This document shows, piece after piece, positions 18,440-25,903 of a stretch of 64,000 nt of DNA. Position numbers and translations under genes: made by a program. This DNA is from JAVVHH01 sp965199665 (lineage in GTDB: Bacteria; Pseudomonadota; Alphaproteobacteria; Acetobacterales; Acetobacteraceae). Below the pieces are notes generated by a model. That model was not told the DNA's origin. It was given only the letters and a program-made list of their open reading frames with translations, and did no database searches. Location of the stretch: NCBI GenBank assembly GCA_965199665.1, contig OZ241208.1:1550001-1614000 (forward strand), given 5' to 3'. Every line of letters begins with the position of its first letter. The stretch's first letter is position 1.

Positions 18440-19507
18440 AAACCGACCGTCGCCGGCGATGAACCCGCCGCCGAGCACCCGCGAGCCGCCGTACATGACG
18501 CAGGCCTGACCCGGCGAGGCGAAGGCCGGGGTCGCCAGCTCTGCGGTGGCCTCGTCGCCGTGGCGGGTGATGGTGGCGGGGTGCGGCGCCTCGCGTGCGC
18601 GCAACTTCACGGCGCAGGCGAAACGCTCCGGCAGGTCGGCCAACCAGTTGACCTGCCGGAGCGCGATCGTCTGCCGCCCCGCGCTGCGCGGCCCCACCGT
18701 GACGCGATTGTGCGCCCCGTCGACCGCCAGCACCGCCTGACGCATGCCCGCGACCGTGCTCGCGACGCCGAGGCCCTTGTTCTGCCCGACCGTGTAGTGC
18801 GCGATGCCCTTGTGCCGACCGCGGACCACTCCGTCTGCATCCACGATGTCGCCGGGCTCGAGCGACTCGGGCCGCAGCGTGGCCAGCAGGTCGGTGTAGC
18901 GCCCGCTGGGAACGAAGCAGAGGTCCTGGCTGTCCGGCTTCTCCGCCACGGGCAGCCCCAGCCGCGCCGCCTCCGCGCGCACGGCCGCCTTGTCCGGCAT
19001 GTCGCCGAGGGGGAATCGGCTGAAGCCGAGTTGGTCGCGCGTGGTGGCGAACAGGAACCAGCTTTGGTCCCGCGCATCGTCGCGCGCCCGATGCAGCTCC
19101 GGCCCGGCGGCGCCCTCGACCCGGCGCACGTAATGCCCCGTCGCCATCGCCTCGGCGCCGAGATCGCGCGCCAGCCCCAACAGGTCGGTGAACTTGACGC
19201 TTTGGTTGCAGCGCACGCAGGGAATGGGCGTCTCGCCGCGCGCGTAGCTGTCGGCGAAATCGTCGATCACGGCCGTGCGGAACCGCGCCTCCGCGTCGAT
19301 GACGTAATGCGCGATGCCGAGCCGGTCCGCCACGTCCCGCGCGTCGCCAATGTCGCGCCCGGCACAGCACGCACCCTTACGCCCCGCCGCCGCGCCATGG
19401 TCGTAGAGTTGCAGCGTGACGCCGATCACCTCGTGACCCTGCTCGGCCAGCAGCCCGGCCACGACCGAACTATCGACGCCGCCCGACATTGCGGCGACGA
19501 CCCTCAC
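18425..19507 (-). CDS. mnmA: tRNA-specific 2-thiouridylase MnmA
   Basis: Puts the 2-thio group on U34 of tRNA-Lys, -Glu and -Gln. 360 residues: the PP-loop MSGGVDSSV at 7-15 activates the uridine with ATP; the two catalytic cysteines lie in PIPCVRCNQ and QDLCFVPSG. The sulfur comes from a cysteine desulfurase; here two desulfurase genes lie just upstream on the same strand, with ferredoxin between. The gene starts 3 bases after the ferredoxin stop, so it is cotranscribed with the sulfur cassette. Confidence 0.97.
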   Translation of the reverse strand: MRVVAAMSGGVDSSVVAGLLAEQGHEVIGVTLQLYDHGAAAGRKGACCAGRDIGDARDVADRLGIAHYVIDAEARFRTAVIDDFADSYARGETPIPCVRCNQSVKFTDLLGLARDLGAEAMATGHYVRRVEGAAGPELHRARDDARDQSWFLFATTRDQLGFSRFPLGDMPDKAAVRAEAARLGLPVAEKPDSQDLCFVPSGRYTDLLATLRPESLEPGDIVDADGVVRGRHKGIAHYTVGQNKGLGVASTVAGMRQAVLAVDGAHNRVTVGPRSAGRQTIALRQVNWLADLPERFACAVKLRAREAPHPATITRHGDEATAELATPAFASPGQACVMYGGSRVLGGGFIAGDGRFLPPE

Positions 19508-19510
19508 GGT

Positions 19511-19840
19511 TCAGCTGCCGGCGTTGCGCGTGCTGGCGGGCAGGCGCACCACGAGCCCGTCCAGCGCCGGCGTCATGACGATCTGGCAGCCCAGCCGGCT
19601 GGTCTCCTCCAGCCCGAAGGCGAGGTCGAGCATGTCCTCCTCGTCCTCGGTCGGCTTGGCCAGCTTGCCGAACCAGGTGGGATCGACGATCACGTGGCAG
19701 GTGGAGCAGGCGAGCGAGCCCTCGCAGGCGCCCTCCACGTCCACATCGTGCTTGTGCGCGATCTCGAGCACGGACAGCCCGAGCGGCGCGTCGACTTCGC
19801 GGGGGGCGCCGTTCTTCTCGATAAAGGTCATCTTCGGCAT
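19511..19840 (-). CDS. fdx: [2Fe-2S] ferredoxin, Isc/adrenodoxin type
   Basis: 109 residues. Cluster ligands are Cys39, Cys45, Cys48 (CEGSLACSTCH) and Cys85 (SRLGCQ), the adrenodoxin-type spacing used by Isc ferredoxins that feed electrons to iron-sulfur assembly. The C-terminus VVRLPASTRNAGS matches the usual ending. The ATG directly follows the stop of iscS (TAGATG). In many alphaproteobacteria this ferredoxin is the only trace of the Isc system besides the desulfurase; no iscU, iscA or hscBA is present here. Confidence 0.93.
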   Translation of the reverse strand: MPKMTFIEKNGAPREVDAPLGLSVLEIAHKHDVDVEGACEGSLACSTCHVIVDPTWFGKLAKPTEDEEDMLDLAFGLEETSRLGCQIVMTPALDGLVVRLPASTRNAGS

Positions 19841-20998
19841 CTAGGCGTCGGCTCCGGCGATCGAGAGGTGACGCGCGGCCTCGCTCAGCGCTGCCGCTGC
19901 GAAGTCCACGTCCGCCGGGCTGGTAAATCGTCCCAACCCGATACGCAAGGTGCGCTGGGCGGCTCCGTCGTCCAGGCCGAGCGCGCGAAGCACGTAACTC
20001 GGCTCGATCGCGGCCGAGGAGCAGGCCGAGCCGGTCGACACGCATAGTTCCGGCATGCGCTGCAGCATCTGCAGGGCCGGCGCGGCGAAGGTGAGGTTCA
20101 GGTTGCCGGCGACGCGGTGCGCGACCGAGCCGTTGATCGACACCGGCACCGACAGCCCATCCAGCAGACGCTGCCGCAACCCGGCGATTCGCGCCTCGTC
20201 GCCTTCCCGCTCCGCCTGCGCGAGGCGGCAGGCCAGGCCGAACCCGACCACGAGCGGCGTCGGCAACGTGCCGGCCCGTAAGCCGCGCTCCTGCCCGCCG
20301 CCGGAGAAGAGCGGCGCCAGGCGAACGCGCGGCCGCCGCCGCACGTAGAGCGCGCCGACGCCCTTGGGTCCATATAGCTTGTGACCGCTGAGGCTGAGCA
20401 GGTCGATCCCGTCCACGTCCAGCGCGATCTTGCCGGCGGCCTGTGCGGCGTCGGTATGGAACAAGGCGCCGTGCGCGCGGGCGAGGGCGGCCAAGGCCGC
20501 GACGTCCTGCACCACGCCGGTCTCGTTGTTGACCGCCATGACGCTGACCAACAGCGTGGGCGTGGCGAGCGCGTCCCGCAGGCGGCCCTCGTCGAGCCGG
20601 CCGTCGGGCTCGACGGGCAACACCACGGGCTCAAAGCCCTCCGCGGCGAGGTCGGCGACGCTTTCCAGCACGCATTTGTGCTCGGTGGCGACCGTCACGA
20701 TCCGCCGCCGGGGAGTGCCGGCCGCCAGCGCGAAGCGTGCGGCGCCTTTGATGGCGATGTTGTTGCTCTCGGTCGCGCCCGAGGTCAGCACGATCTCGCG
20801 CGGCTCGGCGCCGATCAGCGCGGCGATCTCGGCCCGTGCGGCTTCCACGGCCGCCTCCGCCTCCGTCCCCATGCGGTGCTCGGCGCTGTGCGGATTGCCG
20901 AACCGTTCGGTGAACCATGGCAGCATGGCGTCGACCACGCGCGGATCGGTGGGCGTGGTCGCCTGGTTGTCGAGATAGACGGGCCGATTGGGGCGCAT
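19841..20998 (-). CDS. iscS: Cysteine desulfurase, IscS type
   Basis: 385 residues, PLP enzyme taking sulfur from cysteine as an enzyme persulfide. The internal PLP lysine is Lys207 (SGHKLYGPKG), His107 (ATEHK) stacks on the ring, the Asp183/Gln186 pair lies in HTDAAQAAGK, and the mobile catalytic Cys327 is in STGSACSS, a group I loop. The start at 20998 gives the standard MxPxYLDxxATTP N-terminus; the open frame upstream overlaps the other desulfurase gene and is not protein. Likely sulfur donor for MnmA and Fe-S assembly. Confidence 0.93.
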   Translation of the reverse strand: MRPNRPVYLDNQATTPTDPRVVDAMLPWFTERFGNPHSAEHRMGTEAEAAVEAARAEIAALIGAEPREIVLTSGATESNNIAIKGAARFALAAGTPRRRIVTVATEHKCVLESVADLAAEGFEPVVLPVEPDGRLDEGRLRDALATPTLLVSVMAVNNETGVVQDVAALAALARAHGALFHTDAAQAAGKIALDVDGIDLLSLSGHKLYGPKGVGALYVRRRPRVRLAPLFSGGGQERGLRAGTLPTPLVVGFGLACRLAQAEREGDEARIAGLRQRLLDGLSVPVSINGSVAHRVAGNLNLTFAAPALQMLQRMPELCVSTGSACSSAAIEPSYVLRALGLDDGAAQRTLRIGLGRFTSPADVDFAAAALSEAARHLSIAGADA

Positions 20999-21021
20999 GG
21001 CCCCGATATGGGCAAGCCGGG

Positions 21022-22143
21022 TCAGCGCACCAAGGCGGCTCGCAGGCCCGTCTCGACCACCCGCAACGCCGACGGCGTCACGCGGCCTGCCCGACGGGTG
21101 ATCGCGGCGTAAGCGGTCTCGAAAGCGGCGATGTCGGCCTCGGTCGTGTTCCACGGCAGGCTGACGCGGATCGCTTCGCCCGCGAGCGCGCCGCAGCCCA
21201 TCGCCGTCAACACGTGGCTGCGCGACACCTTGCCGCTGCTGCAGGCCGACCCGGCGGACACCGCGACTCCGGCCAGGTCGAGCGCGATGACCTGGGCCTC
21301 CGCGCGCATCTCCGGCATGGCGAGGCAGACCGTGTTCGGCAACCGATCGGGTCCGCCCAGGACGAGCGCGCCGCAGGCGATGGCCGCACGCTCGATCCGG
21401 CCGCGAAAGCCGAGCAGGTCGGGAATTTCTGCCTCGCACGCGGCGGCGAAACCGGCGATCGCGGGCAGGGCCGGGGTGCCGCCCCGGCGGCCGCGCTCCT
21501 GCCCGCCGCCCGCGATCAGCGGCAAAAGGTGTCGGTCGTCGGCCAGGAGCAACGCCCCGGCCCCCTTGGGCCCGCCGAGCTTGTGCCCGGACAGCGCCAG
21601 CGAGTCCGCCCCGAGCGCGCCGAGATCGACCGGCACCCGCCCGGCCGCGGGCACCGCATCGACGTGCAGCAACGCGCCAAAACGCCGGCACAGCGCCGCG
21701 GCTTCAGCGATCGGTTGCAGCGTCCCGGTCTCGTTGTTGGCCAGCATGAGGCACAGCAGGGCAGGCCGCCCGACGGCGAGCAGGCGCTCCAGCGCGGGAA
21801 GGTCAACCGTTCCGTCGCCATCGACCGGCACAACGGCGGCATCCGGCGCCGCAGCGCGGATCGCGTCGTGCTCGGTCGCCCCGATCAGGACGCGACGCCC
21901 GGCCCCGAGCCCGGCCACTGCCAGCGCATCCGCCTCCGTGCCGCCCGAGGTGAACACCACTCCGTCGGCCGAGGCGCCGAAACGCGCGGCGATGCGGCGA
22001 CGGCTCGCCTCGAGCACGCGGCGCGCCTCACGGCCGGCGCGATGGATGCTGGACGGATTGCCGAGGAGGTCGAGTGCGTCGATGACGGCCGCTCGCGCCT
22101 CCGGCCGCAGCGGCTCGGTGGCGTTGGCGTCGAGATAGGCCAC
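21022..22143 (-). CDS. Second cysteine desulfurase (NifS/IscS-like)
   Basis: 373 residues. It keeps PLP Lys188 (SGHKLGGPKG), His92 (ATEHD) and the catalytic Cys301 (SAGSACSSG), so it is probably active. The Gln that normally hydrogen-bonds the PLP O3' is Pro165 (HVDAVPAAGR instead of the usual DAVQAAGR), an unusual change. GTG at 22143 is the start, one base after the serine acetyltransferase stop. It precedes iscS by 23 bases. Such tandem pairs are known in Rhodospirillales, but their division of labour is unclear. Confidence 0.88.
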   Translation of the reverse strand: MAYLDANATEPLRPEARAAVIDALDLLGNPSSIHRAGREARRVLEASRRRIAARFGASADGVVFTSGGTEADALAVAGLGAGRRVLIGATEHDAIRAAAPDAAVVPVDGDGTVDLPALERLLAVGRPALLCLMLANNETGTLQPIAEAAALCRRFGALLHVDAVPAAGRVPVDLGALGADSLALSGHKLGGPKGAGALLLADDRHLLPLIAGGGQERGRRGGTPALPAIAGFAAACEAEIPDLLGFRGRIERAAIACGALVLGGPDRLPNTVCLAMPEMRAEAQVIALDLAGVAVSAGSACSSGKVSRSHVLTAMGCGALAGEAIRVSLPWNTTEADIAAFETAYAAITRRAGRVTPSALRVVETGLRAALVR

Positions 22144-22144
22144 G

Positions 22145-22822
22145 TTACTCCGCGGCGGGCGACCGCTGCATCGCGGCGACTCGCGCCTCCAGCGACAGCA
22201 GTTCGGCCCGCAGCGTTTCCACCGCGCAGACGATCGGGTCCATGGTGCCCTCGCAGGGCGTGCCATAGGCCACGAAGCTCGGCTGGCGCGCGGCCTTCTT
22301 CAACGGATCCCGCTCGATCGGGCGCGCCGGGATACCGACCACCGTCTCGCCAGCCGCGACCGGCTGAACCACCACGGCATTGGCGCCAACCCGGGCGCCA
22401 TCCCCGATCACGATGTCGCCCAGGATCTTGGCGCCCGCGCCGACGATCACGCCGTTGCCGACCGTGGGGTGCCGCTTGGTCCGCTGCGAGCTGGTCCCGC
22501 CCAGCGTCACTTGGTGATAGAGATAGACGTCATCGCCGACGATGGCGGTCTCGCCGATCACGACGCCCATGCCGTGATCGATGATGAGGCGGCGGCCCAG
22601 GCGGGCGGCGGGGTGGATCTCGATACCGGTCAGCCACCGCCCCAGATGGGACGCGAAGCGCGCGGCCAAGTATAAACGACGTCGCCAGAGACCATGCGAC
22701 AGCCGATGCCAGATCACGGCATGGACGCCGGGATAGCAGAGCAACACTTCGAGGGAAGAGCGGGCGGCCGGGTCGCGCTGACGATAGGCGCCGACGACTT
22801 CTCGCAGAAACATGAATGCCAT
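22145..22822 (-). CDS. cysE: Serine O-acetyltransferase
   Basis: 225 residues, the short EpsC/SrpH type. It makes O-acetylserine, the cysteine precursor. A helical N-terminal part (1-60, with HAVIWHRLSHGLW) precedes a left-handed beta-helix: DHGMGVVIGETAIVGDD carries the catalytic His/Asp pair and is followed by hexapeptide repeats (VGNGVIVGAGAKILG, IGDGARVGANAVV). Its position directly before two cysteine desulfurases suggests local cysteine supply for sulfur mobilisation. An in-frame ATG at 22813 is also possible. Confidence 0.9.
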   Translation of the reverse strand: MAFMFLREVVGAYRQRDPAARSSLEVLLCYPGVHAVIWHRLSHGLWRRRLYLAARFASHLGRWLTGIEIHPAARLGRRLIIDHGMGVVIGETAIVGDDVYLYHQVTLGGTSSQRTKRHPTVGNGVIVGAGAKILGDIVIGDGARVGANAVVVQPVAAGETVVGIPARPIERDPLKKAARQPSFVAYGTPCEGTMDPIVCAVETLRAELLSLEARVAAMQRSPAAE

Positions 22823-23016
22823 GCGACAAATCCAATATCAATCGGCAGCCTCGCTGCCTATATTCCCATGGCAACGGAGCGTGCGTCCGACCCACCGAAC
22901 AGAGGTTGGACACGGGATCGTCGCTTTCAACGGACGCTACGCTGCTCCATGTCGGCGGTCAATTTTGGCCGGCATCGGACAATGAACTTGAACGCCGGCG
23001 GACGGAGCCGGCCGAA
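22823..23016. other. Divergent intergenic region of cysE and the hydrolase gene
   Basis: This 194-base stretch separates two divergent genes and has no gene. A small inverted repeat, GGCAG-CCTCG-CTGCC (22844-22858), sits about 22 bases before the cysE ATG. I see no good sigma-70 box pair and no IscR-like site. Confidence 0.5.
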
Positions 23017-23031
23017 ATGGATTGGAACGCG

Positions 23032-23697
23032 ATGCCAGAGGTTCTGTTCGCCGGCCCCGATGGCCGATTGGAGGGACGTTACCATCACTCCAAGGAAGCG
23101 GGCGCCCCGCTTGCCCTCATCCTTCACCCCCACCCGCTGCACGGCGGCACGATGAACAACCGCATCACGTACGTGATGTACCAGTCTTTCCAGAAGCTCG
23201 GCTTCTCCGTGATGCGCTTCAACTTCCGCGGCGTGGGCCGCAGCCAGGGCCGCTACGATGGCGGGTTCGGCGAGATCAGCGACGCGGCCGCGGCGCTCGA
23301 CTGGATGCAGATGGTGAACCCGAATTCGGGCGGGCTGTGGATCAGCGGCTACTCGTTCGGCGCCTTCGTCGGCATGCAGCTGTTGATGCGCCGGCCCGAG
23401 ATTTCCGGCTGGGTCAGCGTTGCGCCGCCGGCCAACCACTACGATTTCGGCTTCCTCGCCCCGTGCCCGTGCGGCGGCCTGATGCTGCATGGCGACAATG
23501 ACGAACTCGTGCCCGAGCCGGCCGTGCGCAAGCTGGTCGATAAGCTCAACACGCAGAAGAACGTGGTCGTCGACTACCGCGTCTATCCGGGCGTGGATCA
23601 CGTCTTCGCCACGCATGCCGAGCAAGTCGGCACCGCGATCGAGGAGCATGTGGGCCAGATCATGGCCCGCAAGGCCATGGCGCTCGCCGCCGACTGA
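23032..23697 (+). CDS. Alpha/beta hydrolase
   Basis: 221 residues of the alpha/beta hydrolase fold. The nucleophile is Ser108 in GYSFGAF; the acid is probably the Asp in HGDNDELVP and the base the His in GVDHVF. The oxyanion-hole region is LHPHPLHGGTMNN. This short family often lies next to Isc/Suf genes in alphaproteobacteria; substrate unknown. Start ATG 23032 gives the usual MPEVLFAGPDGRLEG N-terminus; ATG 23017, five codons upstream with GGAG at nine bases, is also possible. Divergent from the cysteine/desulfurase operon. Confidence 0.85.
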   Translation: MPEVLFAGPDGRLEGRYHHSKEAGAPLALILHPHPLHGGTMNNRITYVMYQSFQKLGFSVMRFNFRGVGRSQGRYDGGFGEISDAAAALDWMQMVNPNSGGLWISGYSFGAFVGMQLLMRRPEISGWVSVAPPANHYDFGFLAPCPCGGLMLHGDNDELVPEPAVRKLVDKLNTQKNVVVDYRVYPGVDHVFATHAEQVGTAIEEHVGQIMARKAMALAAD

Positions 23698-23736
23698 CGC
23701 GCACCCGGCCGCACGGCCGGGACGTTAGCGAACAAA

Positions 23737-23760
23737 GGGCCGGCTCAGGCGAGCCGGCCC
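23737..23760. terminator. Hairpin between the hydrolase gene and tyrS
   Basis: A perfect 10-bp stem GGGCCGGCTC / GAGCCGGCCC with an AGGC loop, 24 bases before the tyrS ATG. A second, 8-bp inverted repeat (CCCGGCCG/CGGCCGGG) lies just upstream at 23704-23721. No T-run. Likely terminator of the hydrolase gene, possibly also part of the tyrS leader. Confidence 0.5.
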
Positions 23761-23784
23761 GCCCGCTCCCTTCCGGGGACCCCC

Positions 23785-25029
23785 ATGCCGACCAGCCCCT
23801 TCCTGCACGAGGCGCGCGCCCGCGGCTTCGTGTTCCAATGCACCGACGACGCCGCGCTGGACGCCGCGCTGCAGGCCGGCACCGTCGCCGGCTATATCGG
23901 CTTCGACCTCACTGCCGACAGCCTGCATGTCGGCAGCATGGTGCCCATCATGCTGATGCGGCTGATGCAGAAGCACGGCCACAAGCCCGTCGCGCTGATG
24001 GGCGGCGGCACCACGCGGATCGGCGACCCGTCCGGCAAAGACGAGTCGCGCAAGATGATGACGGACCAGCAGATCGGCGCCAACATGGCCGGCATCCAGG
24101 CCTCCATCGCCCCGTTCGTACGCTTCGGTGACGGCGCGACCGACGCCCTGCTGCTCAACAATGCGGAATGGCTCGACAAGCTCGGCTGGATCGACCTGCT
24201 GCGCGATGTCGGCCCACACTTCACCATCAACCGCATGTTGACCTTCGACAGCGTCAAGCTGCGGCTCGACCGCGAACAGCCCCTGACCTTCCTCGAGTTC
24301 AACTACATGATCCTGCAGAGCTACGATTTCCGCGAGCTCCGGCGGCGCTACGGCGTCCAGCTTCAGATGGGCGGGTCGGACCAGTGGGGTAACATCGTGT
24401 CCGGTGCCGAGCTGATCCGCCGCACGGATGGCGGCCAGGCCTTTGGGCTCACCACACCGCTGATCACCACCGCGTCGGGCGCCAAGATGGGTAAGTCGGC
24501 CTCCGGCGCGATCTGGCTGCGCCCGGAGCGGCTCGGCGCCTACGAGTTCTGGCAATTCTGGCGCAACACGGAAGACGCCGATGTCGGCCGCTTCCTGCGC
24601 CTGTTCACCGATTTACCGTTGGACGAGATCGCCCGGCTCGAGGCCTTGCAGGGCGCCGAGATCAACGAGGCCAAGAAGGTGCTGGCCACCGCGGTGACGT
24701 CGCTGGCGCATGGCCGGGCTGCCGCCGAGCAGGTCGCCGACACCGCCCGGCGGGCATTCGAGGAGGGGGAGGCGGCCGGCTCTTTGCCGACCCACCACGT
24801 GGCAGCGGATGCATTGCAGGCCGGAATTCCCGTGGTGCGCTTGTTGGCCGAGGCCGGGTTGGCGGCGAGCAACGGCGAGGCGCGCCGGCTGATCCGCGGC
24901 GGCGGCGCCCGCGTCAACGACGTCGCGGTGATCGACGAGGCGATGACCGTCTCGGCCGCCGATCTGCGCGACGGCGCCGTGAAGCTATCGGCCGGGCGCA
25001 AGCAGCATCGGTTGATCCGCGCCGGCTGA
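23785..25029 (+). CDS. tyrS: Tyrosyl-tRNA synthetase
   Basis: Charges tRNA-Tyr. 414 residues of class I: the HIGH motif reads HVGS in DLTADSLHVGSMV near residue 50, the tyrosine pocket includes YMILQSYDF and GGSDQWGNI, and KMSKS appears as KMGKS near residue 235. An S4-type RNA-binding domain occupies the last 65 residues (RLIRGGGARVND). The ATG at 23785 directly follows CCTTCCGGGGACC; the ribosome binding site is weak. The gene is alone, bounded by hairpins and followed by a toxin gene fragment. Confidence 0.96.
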   Translation: MPTSPFLHEARARGFVFQCTDDAALDAALQAGTVAGYIGFDLTADSLHVGSMVPIMLMRLMQKHGHKPVALMGGGTTRIGDPSGKDESRKMMTDQQIGANMAGIQASIAPFVRFGDGATDALLLNNAEWLDKLGWIDLLRDVGPHFTINRMLTFDSVKLRLDREQPLTFLEFNYMILQSYDFRELRRRYGVQLQMGGSDQWGNIVSGAELIRRTDGGQAFGLTTPLITTASGAKMGKSASGAIWLRPERLGAYEFWQFWRNTEDADVGRFLRLFTDLPLDEIARLEALQGAEINEAKKVLATAVTSLAHGRAAAEQVADTARRAFEEGEAAGSLPTHHVAADALQAGIPVVRLLAEAGLAASNGEARRLIRGGGARVNDVAVIDEAMTVSAADLRDGAVKLSAGRKQHRLIRAG

Positions 25030-25036
25030 CGCGGGT

Positions 25037-25200
25037 TCACGCCCGCCGGAGTCCCAGCACAGCGTGCATGGGCCCGACGTCGCGGTCGCGGTGCAGCAGC
25101 CGGTAGCCCCGATCGATGCAGAACGTGCCGATGATCAGGTCGGCCGTCTTGCGCACGGTCGCGCCGGCGGCGCGAAGCGAGCGTAAGGCCGGCTGGCGCT
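25037..25200 (-). pseudogene. Remnant of a VapC-type PIN-domain toxin
   Basis: On the minus strand an open stretch ends in TGA at 25039-25037 and reads ALRSLRAAGATVRKTADL, IIGTFCIDRGYRLLHRDRD and VGPMHAVLGL. This is the C-terminal third of a VapC PIN domain, including the late acidic residues of the active site. The N-terminal two thirds and the VapB antitoxin are missing: the upstream sequence runs into the end of terC without a recognisable start. It looks like the tail of a deleted toxin-antitoxin locus. The TGA overlaps a weak hairpin after tyrS (GCGGG/CCCGC). Confidence 0.7.
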
Positions 25201-25229
25201 GACGGCGAGCCGGTCGTCCAGCATCAGGT

Positions 25230-25832
25230 TCAGCGCATCGCGTCCAGGATCTGGTGGCTACCCTCCCAGATCATCTTGCCAGCGATGTAGAGCACGATGG
25301 CCAGGCCGATCCAGGCCAGCCAGCGATACCGGTCCAGCAGGCGCGCCACCAGGCTTGCCGCCGCGCCCATCAGCACGACGGAGATGCCAAGCCCGATCAC
25401 CAACACCCACGGATGCTCACGCGCCGCGCCGGCCACTGCGAGCACGTTGTCCAAGCTCATCGACAGGTCGGCGAGCACGATCTGGATCATCGCTGCCCGC
25501 AGCGTCTTGGGCGGCGCGTCGGCCACGTGCTGCGACGGATGGGAGCTGCGCAGCTCCCGATACATGCGCCAACAAACCCACAGCAGCAGGATCCCGCCCG
25601 CGAACAGCAGCCCGACGATCGCCAGCAGCTGCAGCGTGACCAGCGCGAAGATGATCCGCAGCACGGTCGCCGCCGCGACGCCGAAGAAGATGGCGCGCTT
25701 GCGCTGCTCTGCAGGCAGGCCGTTGACGGCCAGGCCGACCACGATGGCGTTGTCGCCGGCCAGCACCAGGTCGATCAGCAGGACCTGCAGCAGCGCCAGG
25801 AACTCGGGCCAGATTTGCGCGGTAAGGGTCAC
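25230..25832 (-). CDS. TerC family integral membrane protein
   Basis: 200 residues with about six to seven membrane helices. The family acids lie in the first helix (DLVLAGDNAIVVGLA) and again in the internal repeat (LADLSMSLDNVLAVAG). TerC/YjbE-type proteins are linked to metal (manganese, tellurite) handling or export and to metallation of secreted enzymes; the substrate is not shown here. The GTG start at 25832 has GGAG at five bases. Its leader is too short for the manganese riboswitch that precedes some relatives. Divergent from purB. Confidence 0.88.
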   Translation of the reverse strand: MTLTAQIWPEFLALLQVLLIDLVLAGDNAIVVGLAVNGLPAEQRKRAIFFGVAAATVLRIIFALVTLQLLAIVGLLFAGGILLLWVCWRMYRELRSSHPSQHVADAPPKTLRAAMIQIVLADLSMSLDNVLAVAGAAREHPWVLVIGLGISVVLMGAAASLVARLLDRYRWLAWIGLAIVLYIAGKMIWEGSHQILDAMR

Positions 25833-25903
25833 GGGATCTCCGAACTTGTCACGCCGGAGGAGCGGGCGTAACCGAATGGGGAGGTTAAGCCGCAGGAAGT
25901 ATG

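Noticed and set aside
25833..25903. Manganese riboswitch (yybP-ykoY type) before terC
   Set aside because: The leader is only about 70 bases and lacks the conserved loop sequences of the motif.
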